NCBI GenBank assembly: GCA_016715285.1
Contig: JADKAO010000003.1
Location: 124,001-188,000 of the forward strand
Direction: 5' to 3'
Source: Actinomycetales bacterium
GTDB lineage: Bacteria > Actinomycetota > Actinomycetes > Actinomycetales > Dermatophilaceae
Length of the DNA: 64,000 nt
The position numbers and the translations under genes were made by a program. Below, piece by piece: positions 1 through 7,522 of this stretch. Positions within the stretch are counted from its first letter, which is position 1; the number at the start of each line of letters is the position of its first letter. The notes under the pieces were generated by a model. That model was not told the DNA's origin. It ran no database searches and saw nothing but the letters and a program-made list of their open reading frames with translations.

Positions 1-271
1 TCAGCAGGTTGAGGGAGGTGGCTGCCTCTTTGACAGACGGCACTGCCCAGAAGGTGTACCTGACGTAGCCGATGACAGTGGCGGCTGCCAGGAGCCACGC
101 CCAGGGGATATCGAGCGCTCCCGGGGTGATCCCCAGCAACTCGCTGGTGAACCGAGCGGGGGCTTTCGTCAGCCAGATCACCAAGGGGACCGCCATCGAC
201 ACGGTAATCCCGGCGATCACCACGCCGGTGAGTTGGCGTGCGGTGAGCTGAGGCATCCCGGGTCCATCCAT
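1..271 (-). CDS. Small membrane protein, C-terminus off the window
   Basis: A minus-strand frame starting with ATG at 271 (a second in-frame ATG lies at 256) stays open for 90 codons to the window edge, so the gene is incomplete. Two hydrophobic helices are visible: residues about 15-35 (GVVIAGITVSMAVPLVIWL) and about 58-77 (WAWLLAAATVIGYVRYTFW), with a short polar loop between them. I do not recognise the family. The gene is divergent from the TetR regulator at 343 with a perfect 12-bp palindrome between them, so it is probably that regulator's target. An AGGAGG lies about 13 nt upstream of the first ATG, which is long for a ribosome binding site and leaves the start open. Confidence 0.55.
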   Translation of the reverse strand, partial: MDGPGMPQLTARQLTGVVIAGITVSMAVPLVIWLTKAPARFTSELLGITPGALDIPWAWLLAAATVIGYVRYTFWAVPSVKEAATSLNLL

Positions 272-298
272 AGGGGTTTGTCGGCCTCCTCTATTATG

Positions 299-310
299 GC
301 ACGATCGTGC
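299..310. promoter_or_regulatory. 12-bp palindrome, candidate TetR operator
   Basis: GCACGATCGTGC is a perfect palindrome in the gap between the divergent membrane-protein and TetR genes. It lies directly after TATTAT (293-298), a good -10 hexamer for the rightward gene. A repressor bound here would cover the transcription start, which is the usual layout for an autoregulated TetR pair. Binding is inferred. Confidence 0.5.
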
Positions 311-342
311 GAAAATGTCGGCAAGTGGGAGAGGACATTGAG

Positions 343-939
343 GTGCCGAAGGTTGTCAACCACGTGGCGCGCAGGCTCTCGATCACGCGAGCTGTTGCGG
401 CGTTGATCGAACGGGCGGGCATCCAAGCGGTATCGGTGAGGACAGTCGCTGCCGAAGCGGGGCTTCGACCATCGACGTTGCGCCACTACTTCCCGAGCAG
501 CGACGAGATGCTTGCGGGGACAATCACCATGGTGCGTGAGAGGCAGGCCGCTCGGTTTGCGCAGGTGCCGTCGAGCGGCGACGCGCAAGCAGACATCCGA
601 ACAGCCTGGCTGCACGCCCTGCCGCTCGACGCTGAGCGCCGCACAGAAGCCCACGTCTGGCTCGCGATCACGGCTGTCGCTCGCACTCCCGAGCTCCGCC
701 GGGTCCTGGCCGACATCAATGACGGCTTGGACCAGCTGTGCGCCGCGACTGTCCGCGTCTACTCGGCCGGCAAGGCGCATCCTCGTGAGTCTGAGGCGAT
801 GATGCTGCGCGCCTTCACTGATGGTCTCGCCGTGATGGCGATCACCGAACCGGCAGCCTTCCCCGAGGAGGTGATCACCGCAGCGCTTGACGCCTATCTC
901 GCCCATCTCGCCGCGCGCGGTTCGGGTGGCGTCACGTGA
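343..939 (+). CDS. TetR/AcrR-family transcriptional regulator
   Basis: This is a 198-residue one-component repressor. The N-terminal helix-turn-helix spans about residues 10-55 and includes SVRTVAAEAGLRPSTLRHYF, the typical TetR recognition helix ending in YF. The C-terminal helical ligand domain has no obvious family signature. I chose GTG 343 because GGGAGAGGA sits 6-7 nt upstream and the protein then begins MPKVVNHVARR, normal for the family; an in-frame GTG at 307 would fall inside the palindrome. It closely resembles the TetR at 5597-6187 in length and in the LDAERRTEAHVWLA-type segment, so the two may be paralogues. It probably controls itself and the divergent membrane protein. Confidence 0.85.
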   Translation: MPKVVNHVARRLSITRAVAALIERAGIQAVSVRTVAAEAGLRPSTLRHYFPSSDEMLAGTITMVRERQAARFAQVPSSGDAQADIRTAWLHALPLDAERRTEAHVWLAITAVARTPELRRVLADINDGLDQLCAATVRVYSAGKAHPRESEAMMLRAFTDGLAVMAITEPAAFPEEVITAALDAYLAHLAARGSGGVT

Positions 940-1009
940 GACGTCTGCCCGGCAGAGCGGGCCGTCGTCGTCATGTCGCGCGGTGCACGGGTCCACTCGG
1001 CCGGCCTGG

Positions 1010-1777
1010 TTAGGCGCCCATCGGGGAGCCGGTCTCGACCCAGGTCTTGAGGTTGGAGACAAGGTAGAGCGAGCCGGGTCCAACTTGGCGCGCTGTCGCG
1101 CTGTCGGGGTCGAGGTCGTAGTGCTCGACCGTGACGATGCAGCGCGCCTCTGCCGGCTCGATCCGCCACACGATGCGGAAGCCGGGTTCGTCGCGGACCG
1201 CGTCGTCCCAGGTGGGGGAAAAGGTGAGCTCGAGAACCTCGCCCGGCACTGCGCGGAGCACGGTCCCTTCTGCGGCTACGGTGCCGTTGGGGTAGGTATA
1301 GGTGTATGGCGAGTCGGCGGCGAGAGTCGAGTTGAGCGTGGTCGCGAAGAACCAGGAGGCGGTCTCTTGGGTGAGCGCCTGCCAGACGCGCTTGGGGCTG
1401 GCGTCAATCATCACGGCATACCGATGCAGGGGGGTCGCGGACATGGAGAGTCCTTTCGTTTCGGCGAGGTCTTTGAGGTTGTGGAGGCTGGCGCCCCACC
1501 CGAGCGCGTAGTCGTCAAGCCAGCGACGCGCGAGGGTGACGATGGGCACCGGGTTGAGGTAGCAGCGACGGACGCGCCCGGTCTTGTGGGTGGTGACGAG
1601 GCCCGCGGCTTCGAGGACCCCGAGGTGCTTGAGGACTGCGTGGCGCCCGAGGTGGGGGACTGCGGCGGCCAGCTCGCTGACGCTCTGGCCGTCGGTATGC
1701 CGGAGCGCGTCGAGGAGCGCGCGCCGGGCTGGCTCGGCGAGCGCGTGGATGACCGGTTCGGTGGGGTGGGTGGCCAC
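1010..1777 (-). CDS. ArsR-type HTH fused to SRPBCC (AHSA1-like) domain
   Basis: This is a two-domain protein of 255 residues. Residues about 8-90 form an ArsR winged helix (IHALAEPARRALLDALRHTD, SVSELAAAV, HLGVLEAAGLV, then R-rich wing GRVRRCYLNP). Residues about 115-245 are an SRPBCC/AHSA1 ligand-binding fold (RYAVMIDASPKRVWQALTQ ... WRIEPAEARCIVTVEHYDLD). Such fusions usually sense a hydrophobic small molecule, but no ligand can be read from the sequence. The metal-binding cysteines of metal-sensing ArsR proteins are absent. The start is GTG 1777, 13 bp from a perfect 16-bp palindrome, with little room for a leader, so the mRNA may be leaderless. It converges with the TetR gene ending at 939. 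Confidence 0.85.
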   Translation of the reverse strand: MATHPTEPVIHALAEPARRALLDALRHTDGQSVSELAAAVPHLGRHAVLKHLGVLEAAGLVTTHKTGRVRRCYLNPVPIVTLARRWLDDYALGWGASLHNLKDLAETKGLSMSATPLHRYAVMIDASPKRVWQALTQETASWFFATTLNSTLAADSPYTYTYPNGTVAAEGTVLRAVPGEVLELTFSPTWDDAVRDEPGFRIVWRIEPAEARCIVTVEHYDLDPDSATARQVGPGSLYLVSNLKTWVETGSPMGA

Positions 1778-1790
1778 GCGTACACAATAA

Positions 1791-1806
1791 GTGACTCCGG
1801 AGTCAC
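1791..1806. promoter_or_regulatory. 16-bp perfect palindrome, candidate ArsR-SRPBCC operator
   Basis: GTGACTCCGGAGTCAC is its own reverse complement and lies 14-29 bp upstream of the GTG start of the ArsR-SRPBCC gene, where its promoter must be. ArsR proteins bind as dimers to such dyads and repress their own promoter. The remaining sequence to 2000 shows no gene. Confidence 0.55.
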
Positions 1807-2000
1807 CTGTCTACAGCCTTGGCAGCGGGAGCCAGTGGAGTCCGTGGAATCAGTCCGGGAACGCGGGTGGCGTGGGGCCGATGCCGATGATCAAGGCAAC
1901 TCCGGCCTGAGGTATTTGGTGCGTCGATCATCATCAGAGAGCTCCGGCCGACTCAGGGCTGAAGCTGGCCGGTTCAAGTTAGGCGTCTTACAGTTCTGGC

Positions 2001-2630
2001 ATGCGGCTACGCGGGGGGTTGGGCACTCGCATCGTCGGGGCTGTCGCAGCGGTGACGCTGGGGGTCTGGCTGACGAGCAGGGATTATGTGCTGTTTCCCC
2101 AGAGCACCGGGCTCGGCCGGGGCGGGAGCGTCACGACCTACCAGCGGTATGAAGGTGTCGTTGATGCCGAGGGCTCGGGTGGGCAACTGCCTGCTTGGGT
2201 CACGGTGGTCCTGCTGGCATGCCTCGGGTTGGTGGGACTCTTCGGTCTGGTGGTGTTTATCCGGAGATGGCCACGCCGGCAACGGGAGATCGCTCTCGTT
2301 CGCCCGGATGCCGACGACGGAAAGTCCGGTCTTGGTGATGATCAGGACCCGTCGCGGGTCCTCGCATCTCATGCGGAGAGTAACGAGATCACGCGTGCGT
2401 GGCGCGCAGTCGAGCTGACTCTGGAAGACGATGCACACCACTTGAAGTCATCGCGGACTTCGCGGACAGTGCTGGGTCTGGCGGTGGCTGCAGGAGCGTC
2501 ACATGGTCCCGCGCTGGCGCTTGCGGACCTCTATGACCACACGCGCTACTCCGGGCAGGAGACTGTCCCCGCGGATCGTGCGCGGGCCACGACGCTGTCG
2601 GCTCGCATTGTTGACGAGTTGCGTCGGTGA
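2001..2630 (+). CDS. DUF4129-like membrane protein of a MoxR operon
   Basis: This 209-residue protein has a signal-anchor helix (residues about 9-25), an extracytoplasmic loop with a polar stretch, a second helix (about 65-87, WVTVVLLACLGLVGLFGLVVFI), and a cytoplasmic helical tail. The tail (TRAWRAVELTLED ... SRTVLGLAV ... ALADLYDHTRYSGQ) resembles the C-terminal domain of DUF4129 proteins, which are commonly encoded with MoxR ATPases, DUF58 proteins and transglutaminases. It is the first gene of a five-gene operon, and its TGA overlaps the next GTG by 4 nt. The role of the cluster in envelope or protein-complex maturation is inferred from the family, not seen here. Confidence 0.65.
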   Translation: MRLRGGLGTRIVGAVAAVTLGVWLTSRDYVLFPQSTGLGRGGSVTTYQRYEGVVDAEGSGGQLPAWVTVVLLACLGLVGLFGLVVFIRRWPRRQREIALVRPDADDGKSGLGDDQDPSRVLASHAESNEITRAWRAVELTLEDDAHHLKSSRTSRTVLGLAVAAGASHGPALALADLYDHTRYSGQETVPADRARATTLSARIVDELRR

Positions 2631-3007
2631 CCCCCAAAGCGAGAGGCACGATGTGGGGCCTTGGGCTCCTTGGTGCTGCGGCGGCGCTACACCTGGCGAG
2701 CTTGCTCCTCCCAGCACTGACCCTCGGAGCGATAGCGCTCACGGCATACCTCGTCGTCAAGGCGTGTGGTCAAGACGGAACGGGCAAACCGCAACCACCC
2801 ACTACTGCGCCAACGGTTCTGGATCCGCCAGTTACTGCCTCCCGCCGAGCGCGGCTAGAGCGAGTGCTGGCCCTCGTTCAACTCCTGCCGCCGTGGGCGG
2901 TCGCCCACCCCGACAGCCTTTCCCCGCTGGCACACCAAGCGCGGACGCACACTGACGCCGACATCGACCACCTTGCCAAGAAAGTCATGGAGGCCTTGGG
3001 GCAATGA
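2627..3007 (+). CDS. Small membrane protein of the MoxR operon
   Basis: This 126-residue protein starts at the GTG of a GTGA overlap and ends in an ATGA overlap with moxR, so it is translationally coupled on both sides. Residues about 12-47 form a long hydrophobic hairpin (GLGLLGAAAALHLASLL, LTLGAIALTAYLVV), followed by a soluble tail with no recognised domain. I do not recognise the family. Position and coupling suggest it belongs to the MoxR/DUF58 complex at the membrane. A GTATGCCG-family octamer lies inside the gene at 2742 and encodes Ala-Tyr. Confidence 0.7.
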   Translation: MTPKARGTMWGLGLLGAAAALHLASLLLPALTLGAIALTAYLVVKACGQDGTGKPQPPTTAPTVLDPPVTASRRARLERVLALVQLLPPWAVAHPDSLSPLAHQARTHTDADIDHLAKKVMEALGQ

Positions 3008-3978
3008 CGATGCAACCGCCACGCACGCAAGGAATGGCAGAGCTCGCCGAACTGGTCGCTCACCTGGACCGGGTCGTGGTCGGCAAAGGACCGGAGTTGG
3101 AGATCGTCCTTGCGGCGATACTCGCTGGCGGTCACGTGCTGATCGAAGACGTTCCGGGTGTCGGCAAGACCCTCGCGGCCAAAGCGATCGCGAGTCGGCT
3201 GGGCCTGACGTTCGCGCGGATCCAGTTCACGCCCGACATGCTGCCCAGCGATGTCACGGGGGCGGTCTATTTCGATCAGCGCGACCGTGAGTTCGTGTTC
3301 CGTCGCGGCCCCGTATTCGCGGGGCTCGTCTTGGCCGACGAGATCAACCGGGCACCAGCCAAGACCCAGGCGGCGTTGCTGCAGGCGATGGCGGAGCAGG
3401 AAGTGAGCGTTGACGGCACGACTCACGCGCTGCCCCGCCCATTCCACGTCATCGCCACGGCCAACCCGATCGAATACGAAGGCACCTTCGCGCTCCCTGA
3501 GGCGCAACTCGACCGGTTCCTCGTCCGCGCCGCGATCGGTTACCCGGACGAGGAGAGCGAGCTTCACCTGGTTAGGGAGACCGCACGGCACGGGGTCGAA
3601 GTGATTTCCCAAGCGCCCGAGTCAACAGCACCTCCCATCAACCTGCCTGAGGCCCAGCACCTCCTGCGCGATGTCACTGTCACCGACGAGGTCACCCGCT
3701 ACATCGTCGACCTCGTCGTCGCCACCCGCCAACACCGGAGCCTCGCCCTCGGCGCGTCTCCTCGAGGGTCGCTGGCGCTGACGCAATGCGCGCAAGCCAT
3801 CGCGCTTCTCCGCGGCCGCACCTACGTCACCCCAGCTGATGTGCAAGATCTCGCCATCCCGGTGCTCGCCCATCGAGTTGTACTGCGCACGGAACTCTGG
3901 GGTTCCCAGACAGACACCCTCCAGGTGATCCAGCGGATTGTCGAGGCGACCCCAACCCCCGACGCATGGGATGCGTGA
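3004..3978 (+). CDS. MoxR-family AAA+ ATPase
   Basis: A MoxR chaperone-like AAA+ ATPase of 324 residues, full length for the family. The Walker A is VLIEDVPGVGKTLAAKAIA (about residues 43-61), the Walker B LVLADEINRAPAKTQAALL (about 110-128), and sensor/arginine-finger regions follow (IATANPIEYEGTFALPEAQLDRF, about 152-174). The C-terminal lid domain is present. MoxR ATPases act with DUF58 proteins (encoded next) and with von Willebrand-type proteins to remodel or load cofactors into partner proteins. ATG 3004 overlaps the previous stop. Translation of the DUF58 gene begins 4 nt after the stop. Confidence 0.93.
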   Translation: MTMQPPRTQGMAELAELVAHLDRVVVGKGPELEIVLAAILAGGHVLIEDVPGVGKTLAAKAIASRLGLTFARIQFTPDMLPSDVTGAVYFDQRDREFVFRRGPVFAGLVLADEINRAPAKTQAALLQAMAEQEVSVDGTTHALPRPFHVIATANPIEYEGTFALPEAQLDRFLVRAAIGYPDEESELHLVRETARHGVEVISQAPESTAPPINLPEAQHLLRDVTVTDEVTRYIVDLVVATRQHRSLALGASPRGSLALTQCAQAIALLRGRTYVTPADVQDLAIPVLAHRVVLRTELWGSQTDTLQVIQRIVEATPTPDAWDA

Positions 3979-3981
3979 GAG

Positions 3982-5170
3982 ATGGATCCTCGGGTGGCAT
4001 GGCAAGCCACACCTGCGTGGTGGCGGGCCCTTGCCGTCGCAGCAACCGGCTTTGTTCTCGCTCTCCTGCTGCACCGACCGGATCTGATCGCCCTGACCAG
4101 CCCCTTCGCATTGGCGGCAGCCGTCGACTTCCGGAGACCTCAGAGTCAACCCCCGAGCATCACAACGGATGTGACGCCGAGCCTGCTCCGCGAGGGAGAG
4201 TCGGTCCTCATTACCCACCATCACCCTCACCCAGCCGATGGGCTGCTCACGATCAGCGTCGACCAACCCCAAGGTGACGTCGACGCGCCACGCGCGACAG
4301 TGTCCACGAGCTCGACCACCACACGAAAAACCACCCTCCTGGGGCGTCCACACCGCCTCACCACGCGTCACCTATTGCGCCACCACCTGGGCCGGATGGA
4401 GCCTGCGCGTCCCATCACCGGAACCCAGCCGCTACCTCGTCCTGCCCGCCCGATCCGGCCCACGCCGCATACCCGAGCCGCGGCCAGCCGGGCTTGGAGC
4501 TGGTCCCGACCCGGGGATGCGCGGCGGAGATGGGTTGGACTACCAGGGGCTACGCAACCTCCACCCCAGTGAGAGTCCCCGTCGAGTCAACTGGCCCGCC
4601 ACCCTCAGAACCGGCCGGATGATCGGCACCCAGACCTTGGCAGACACCACCGCGGCATACCTGCTCATCCTGGACGCCCGGGCCGACGGGCAGCTGGGAG
4701 ACCTAGCCCGGCAGCTGTGCCAGTTCGCTGCTGGCGTCATCCGGCGAGGCGGAGCCGTCGCCTTGGCCGTCCACGGCTGCGGCGATGTCGCCCCGATCCC
4801 TCTCGGCAGTGGGGAAAGGCACCTCACCCAGCTGGAGATCACCCTCGCCAAACTCATCCCACGCGAGGCGTCAACGAACGACTACCAACACGGACGCACC
4901 CGCCGTCTCCGTCTCCTGCCCGGCACGGTCGTCCTCGCGCTATCCCCGCTCGATGACCCCGCCCTCACCCCACTCCTCATTCACCTCAAGCGGGAGCACA
5001 TGCGGGTCTCGGTCCTCGACACCTCCCACATCGCTACGGAGCCCCTGCAAGCGTGCGAGCAGACAGTCCGCCGCCGCGCTCTCGAAGCTCGCGGGATCCC
5101 GGTCACTCCCTACGACGGTCCGGCATCCCTGGCGATCACCCTCACACGCACCGCCAGGACCAGACGATGA
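3982..5170 (+). pseudogene. DUF58 protein of MoxR operon, broken by one frameshift
   Basis: The N-terminal part is in the frame of ATG 3982 (two membrane helices, WWRALAVAATGFVLALLLH and LIALTSPFALAAAVDF, then a beta-rich domain). The rest is in the +1 frame and carries the DUF58 hallmark GGDGLDYQGLRNLHPSESPR followed by VNWPATLRTGRM. Removing one A from the five-A run at 4326-4330 joins the frames smoothly (TTRKPPSWGVH), so the break is probably a homopolymer indel. The downstream frame stays open to its natural TGA at 5168-5170, which still overlaps the next ATG. DUF58 proteins are partners of MoxR ATPases and often have a vWA-like fold. If the indel is real, the protein is lost. Confidence 0.85.
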
Positions 5171-5577
5171 CTGCCACCAGTCGCCACGTGATCGCGGCCG
5201 CGTATGCCGGTGTCAGCGGCACCGCTGCCATCCTCCAACACGCCCTCGGGCACCTGAATCCGCCCCTGCTCGCGTTCCTTATCGCGCTGACCGCGCTCTC
5301 CATCCGGGCCACTCCCCATCGATGGACGACGTTACTCATCCTCACCCACGTTCTTATCGTGGCGGTCGCTCCGTCGGTGGACGGCATACCGGCGCTGGCC
5401 ACCCTCGCAGCACTCGCCGTGAGCCTCGGCGCCCTGCACTTACTCGCCCCATGGCTTTCGTGGCGGCCCTTCCACCTCACCGCCGATCGACACACGCTGA
5501 CACTCGCCGTTCGTCCGCTTGCCTCGATGGCCGCCTTCGCGCTTGCGACCGCCGTGCTTGTCAACGCCCTGGGGTAG
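5167..5577 (+). CDS. Integral membrane protein, last gene of MoxR operon
   Basis: This 136-residue protein starts at ATG 5167 in an ATGA overlap with the DUF58 gene; longer readings of the frame would run into DUF58 coding sequence. It has four likely helices: residues about 6-24, 31-47, 54-70 and 74-92, with a final one near the C-terminus (about 112-133, LASMAAFALATAVLVNALG). No recognised family. It may hold the MoxR/DUF58 assembly at the membrane, but that rests only on context. It converges with the TetR gene ending at 5597. Confidence 0.7.
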   Translation: MTATSRHVIAAAYAGVSGTAAILQHALGHLNPPLLAFLIALTALSIRATPHRWTTLLILTHVLIVAVAPSVDGIPALATLAALAVSLGALHLLAPWLSWRPFHLTADRHTLTLAVRPLASMAAFALATAVLVNALG

Positions 5578-5596
5578 CGCCGGCACTCAGCCGAAC

Positions 5597-6187
5597 TCAG
5601 GGTGCGCAGGTTGAGGCCTGGGAGAGAGACTTCAGGTGGGCGCGCAGCACCGCGAGTGCCTGCGCCCCGGCCATGCCGTGCAGGACGTGGAGTGCCAGCC
5701 CGTCGATGAGTGCGTGAAGGTGCCGAGCCTCCCGCGTGAGATTTCGGCGTCGGGGCTTTGGAAGGAGCTCGTTGACCACGCCAGCGCAGAGGTTTTCGAG
5801 TTGACGGTCGATCGCGGCATACGTCTCTTGGAGGACGGGGTCGCTGAGGGCGACCGTCCCGAGTGCCAGATAGACCGACATCTCGGTGCTGCGCTCCCCG
5901 TCGAGCGGCATGGTCTCGGCGAGTGCAGCGAGCGCCTGAGCCAGGGGGTCCCGGGCTCGCGGGAGTGCCCTGATGCGAGCGGCCACGCGCTCGCCCATCA
6001 GGGTGAGGCAGGCCGCCAGGAGTGCGGCCTGGGTGGGGAAGGAGCGGCGCAGGGACGCTGTGGCGACGCCGGCTTCCGCGGCGACATTGCGCACCGAGAC
6101 ACCGGCCACGCCGTCGCGCAGGAGCACCCGCCAGGCGGCTTCGGTGATCTCGGTCGCGCGCGCCTCGTGGTCGATGAGTCTGGGCAC
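5597..6187 (-). CDS. TetR-family transcriptional regulator
   Basis: A 196-residue regulator starting at GTG 6187 as MPRLIDHEARATEITEAAW. The helix-turn-helix is residues about 25-50 (SVRNVAAEAGVATASLRRSF). The ligand domain includes MPLDGERSTEMSVYLALGTV, strikingly like the corresponding part of the TetR at 343-939. Such TetR proteins with a C-terminal BetI-like domain normally repress a divergent membrane or efflux gene. Here the divergent gene is the membrane protein starting at 6254, only 66 bp away. Confidence 0.87.
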   Translation of the reverse strand: MPRLIDHEARATEITEAAWRVLLRDGVAGVSVRNVAAEAGVATASLRRSFPTQAALLAACLTLMGERVAARIRALPRARDPLAQALAALAETMPLDGERSTEMSVYLALGTVALSDPVLQETYAAIDRQLENLCAGVVNELLPKPRRRNLTREARHLHALIDGLALHVLHGMAGAQALAVLRAHLKSLSQASTCAP

Positions 6188-6253
6188 GCGGCAATCGTAG
6201 TCGCGGCGTTGTAAGCTCTTGTGAGCACAGTCGTACTAACAACGGGAGACCTT

Positions 6254-6790
6254 GTGATTCTCTTCGCCATCATCGCCTGCGAGATCGCGTTCTGGGTCCT
6301 GATCGTCGTCGGGCTGGTGCTCCGATATCCGGCGCGTATGCCGCGTGCCGGGCTCGTCGCGCTCGCGCTCGTCCCCGTTGTCGACGTGATGCTCCTGGCC
6401 TTCACGGCGATCAACCTCAGGTCAGGAGCGACAGCCACGGTGGCGCACAGCCTGGCCGCGCTCTACCTCGGGTTCTCGGTCGCCTACGGTCACCGCCTCA
6501 TCTCATGGGCCGACACCCGCTTTGCGCACCGATATGCGAACGGGCCGGCACCGGTGAAGCTCCACGGCACGGCATACACGCGGTTGTGCTGGGGTGACGT
6601 CCGCAGGACCGCGATCGCGGTGACCGTGGCCTCGGCCGTCACGTGGGTTCTGGTCGCGTGGGTGGGCGATCCGGTGCGCACGGCCACGCTCGAAACCACC
6701 TACCGCTGGTCGGCGATCATTCTCGGCATCGAAACTCTCGTCGCCGTCACCTACACGATCTGGCCCCGCCGCGCGCCCAGCGCGGGCTGA
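6254..6790 (+). CDS. Multi-pass membrane protein divergent from TetR
   Basis: Start GTG 6254 is preferred over the in-frame GTG 6221 because CGGGAG lies 5-6 nt upstream and the first helix then begins at once (MILFAIIACEIAFWVLIVVGLVL). The 178-residue protein has about five helices: near the start, around the region ALVPVVDVMLLAFTAI, HSLAALYLGFSVAYGH, AIAVTVASAVTWVLVAWV, and a last one IILGIETLVAVTYTIW. I recognise no functional motif. The 66-bp divergent spacer shared with the TetR gene makes it the likely target of that regulator, perhaps induced by a membrane-active compound. Confidence 0.75.
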   Translation: MILFAIIACEIAFWVLIVVGLVLRYPARMPRAGLVALALVPVVDVMLLAFTAINLRSGATATVAHSLAALYLGFSVAYGHRLISWADTRFAHRYANGPAPVKLHGTAYTRLCWGDVRRTAIAVTVASAVTWVLVAWVGDPVRTATLETTYRWSAIILGIETLVAVTYTIWPRRAPSAG

Positions 6791-6840
6791 GCAGGCGGCA
6801 GACCGAAGGGCGCGTATGCCGTGCGTGGGAGACTAGCGGC

Positions 6841-7416
6841 ATGACTGCACAGCCCGGTGGCCCCGGCAGCCGCGTTCCGTTCGCCGCCCTGCAACTCGAC
6901 TACCCGCTCTCTGTGGGCGTCTTCAGCACCTATCCGGAGGCGCAGAAGGCGGTTGACACGCTCTCCGACGAAGGCTTCCCGGTCCAGAACTGCCTCATCG
7001 TCGGCACCGAGCTGCGCCAGCTCGAGCGCGTCACCGGCCGCCTCACGTGGGGTCGCGTCCTCATGGGCGGGGCGCTCTCGGGGCTGTGGTTCGGGCTTTT
7101 CGTCGGGCTCGTACTCTCCATGTTCACCACCAGCGGCACCGCGGGGATCATCATGTATGCCGCCGCAGTGGGCGCCGTCTTCGGGGCCGTGTGGGGCGCT
7201 TTGGGTTATGCCTTGACCCGGGGACAGCGCGATTTCACGTCGGTGAGCCGCATCGTGCCAGCGCGCTTCGAACTCCTCACCGAGCACAAGGTCGCCCAGC
7301 GCGCTCGCGAAATCCTGTCTGCGGCAGGGATCGACACGGGCCGACCGAGTATGCCGCCCGCTCCCGTCCAGCCTGCGCATGACCCCCGGGCGCCCGGACA
7401 GTCATCCATTGGCTAA
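6841..7416 (+). CDS. General stress protein 17M-like (YflT-type) membrane protein
   Basis: A 191-residue protein. Residues about 22-60 (SVGVFSTYPEAQKAVDTLSD, then EGFPVQNCLIVG) match the general stress protein 17M/YflT domain, which looks like a small alpha/beta ferredoxin-like fold. Next come two glycine-rich transmembrane segments (about 75-98 and 102-124, a glycine-zipper pattern), then a second soluble segment ending in a Pro-rich tail. The start is ATG 6841; longer readings run through the upstream gene. Members are common in actinobacteria and appear stress-associated, with no biochemical role known to me. Two GTATGCCG octamers lie within it. Confidence 0.75.
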   Translation: MTAQPGGPGSRVPFAALQLDYPLSVGVFSTYPEAQKAVDTLSDEGFPVQNCLIVGTELRQLERVTGRLTWGRVLMGGALSGLWFGLFVGLVLSMFTTSGTAGIIMYAAAVGAVFGAVWGALGYALTRGQRDFTSVSRIVPARFELLTEHKVAQRAREILSAAGIDTGRPSMPPAPVQPAHDPRAPGQSSIG

Positions 7417-7522
7417 CTGAGCGCGTGATTTTGGTACCCCGGGAGGGGGCGCAATGTCGCCGCTGAGGGTTACTCTTCCCGGCAGCGGTCGCCCAAGGGG
7501 CGCGACCCGTCAGGAGGATTTC

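Noticed and set aside
887..2152. Long plus-strand frame (421 codons) opposite the ArsR-SRPBCC gene
   Set aside because: It is antisense to a clear two-domain protein, has no recognisable domain and is a typical high-G+C shadow frame.
3982..5170. Programmed frameshifting in the DUF58 gene
   Set aside because: There is no downstream stimulatory structure or in-frame stop arrangement that would make it useful, and similar shifts occur in unrelated genes of the window, favouring indel errors.
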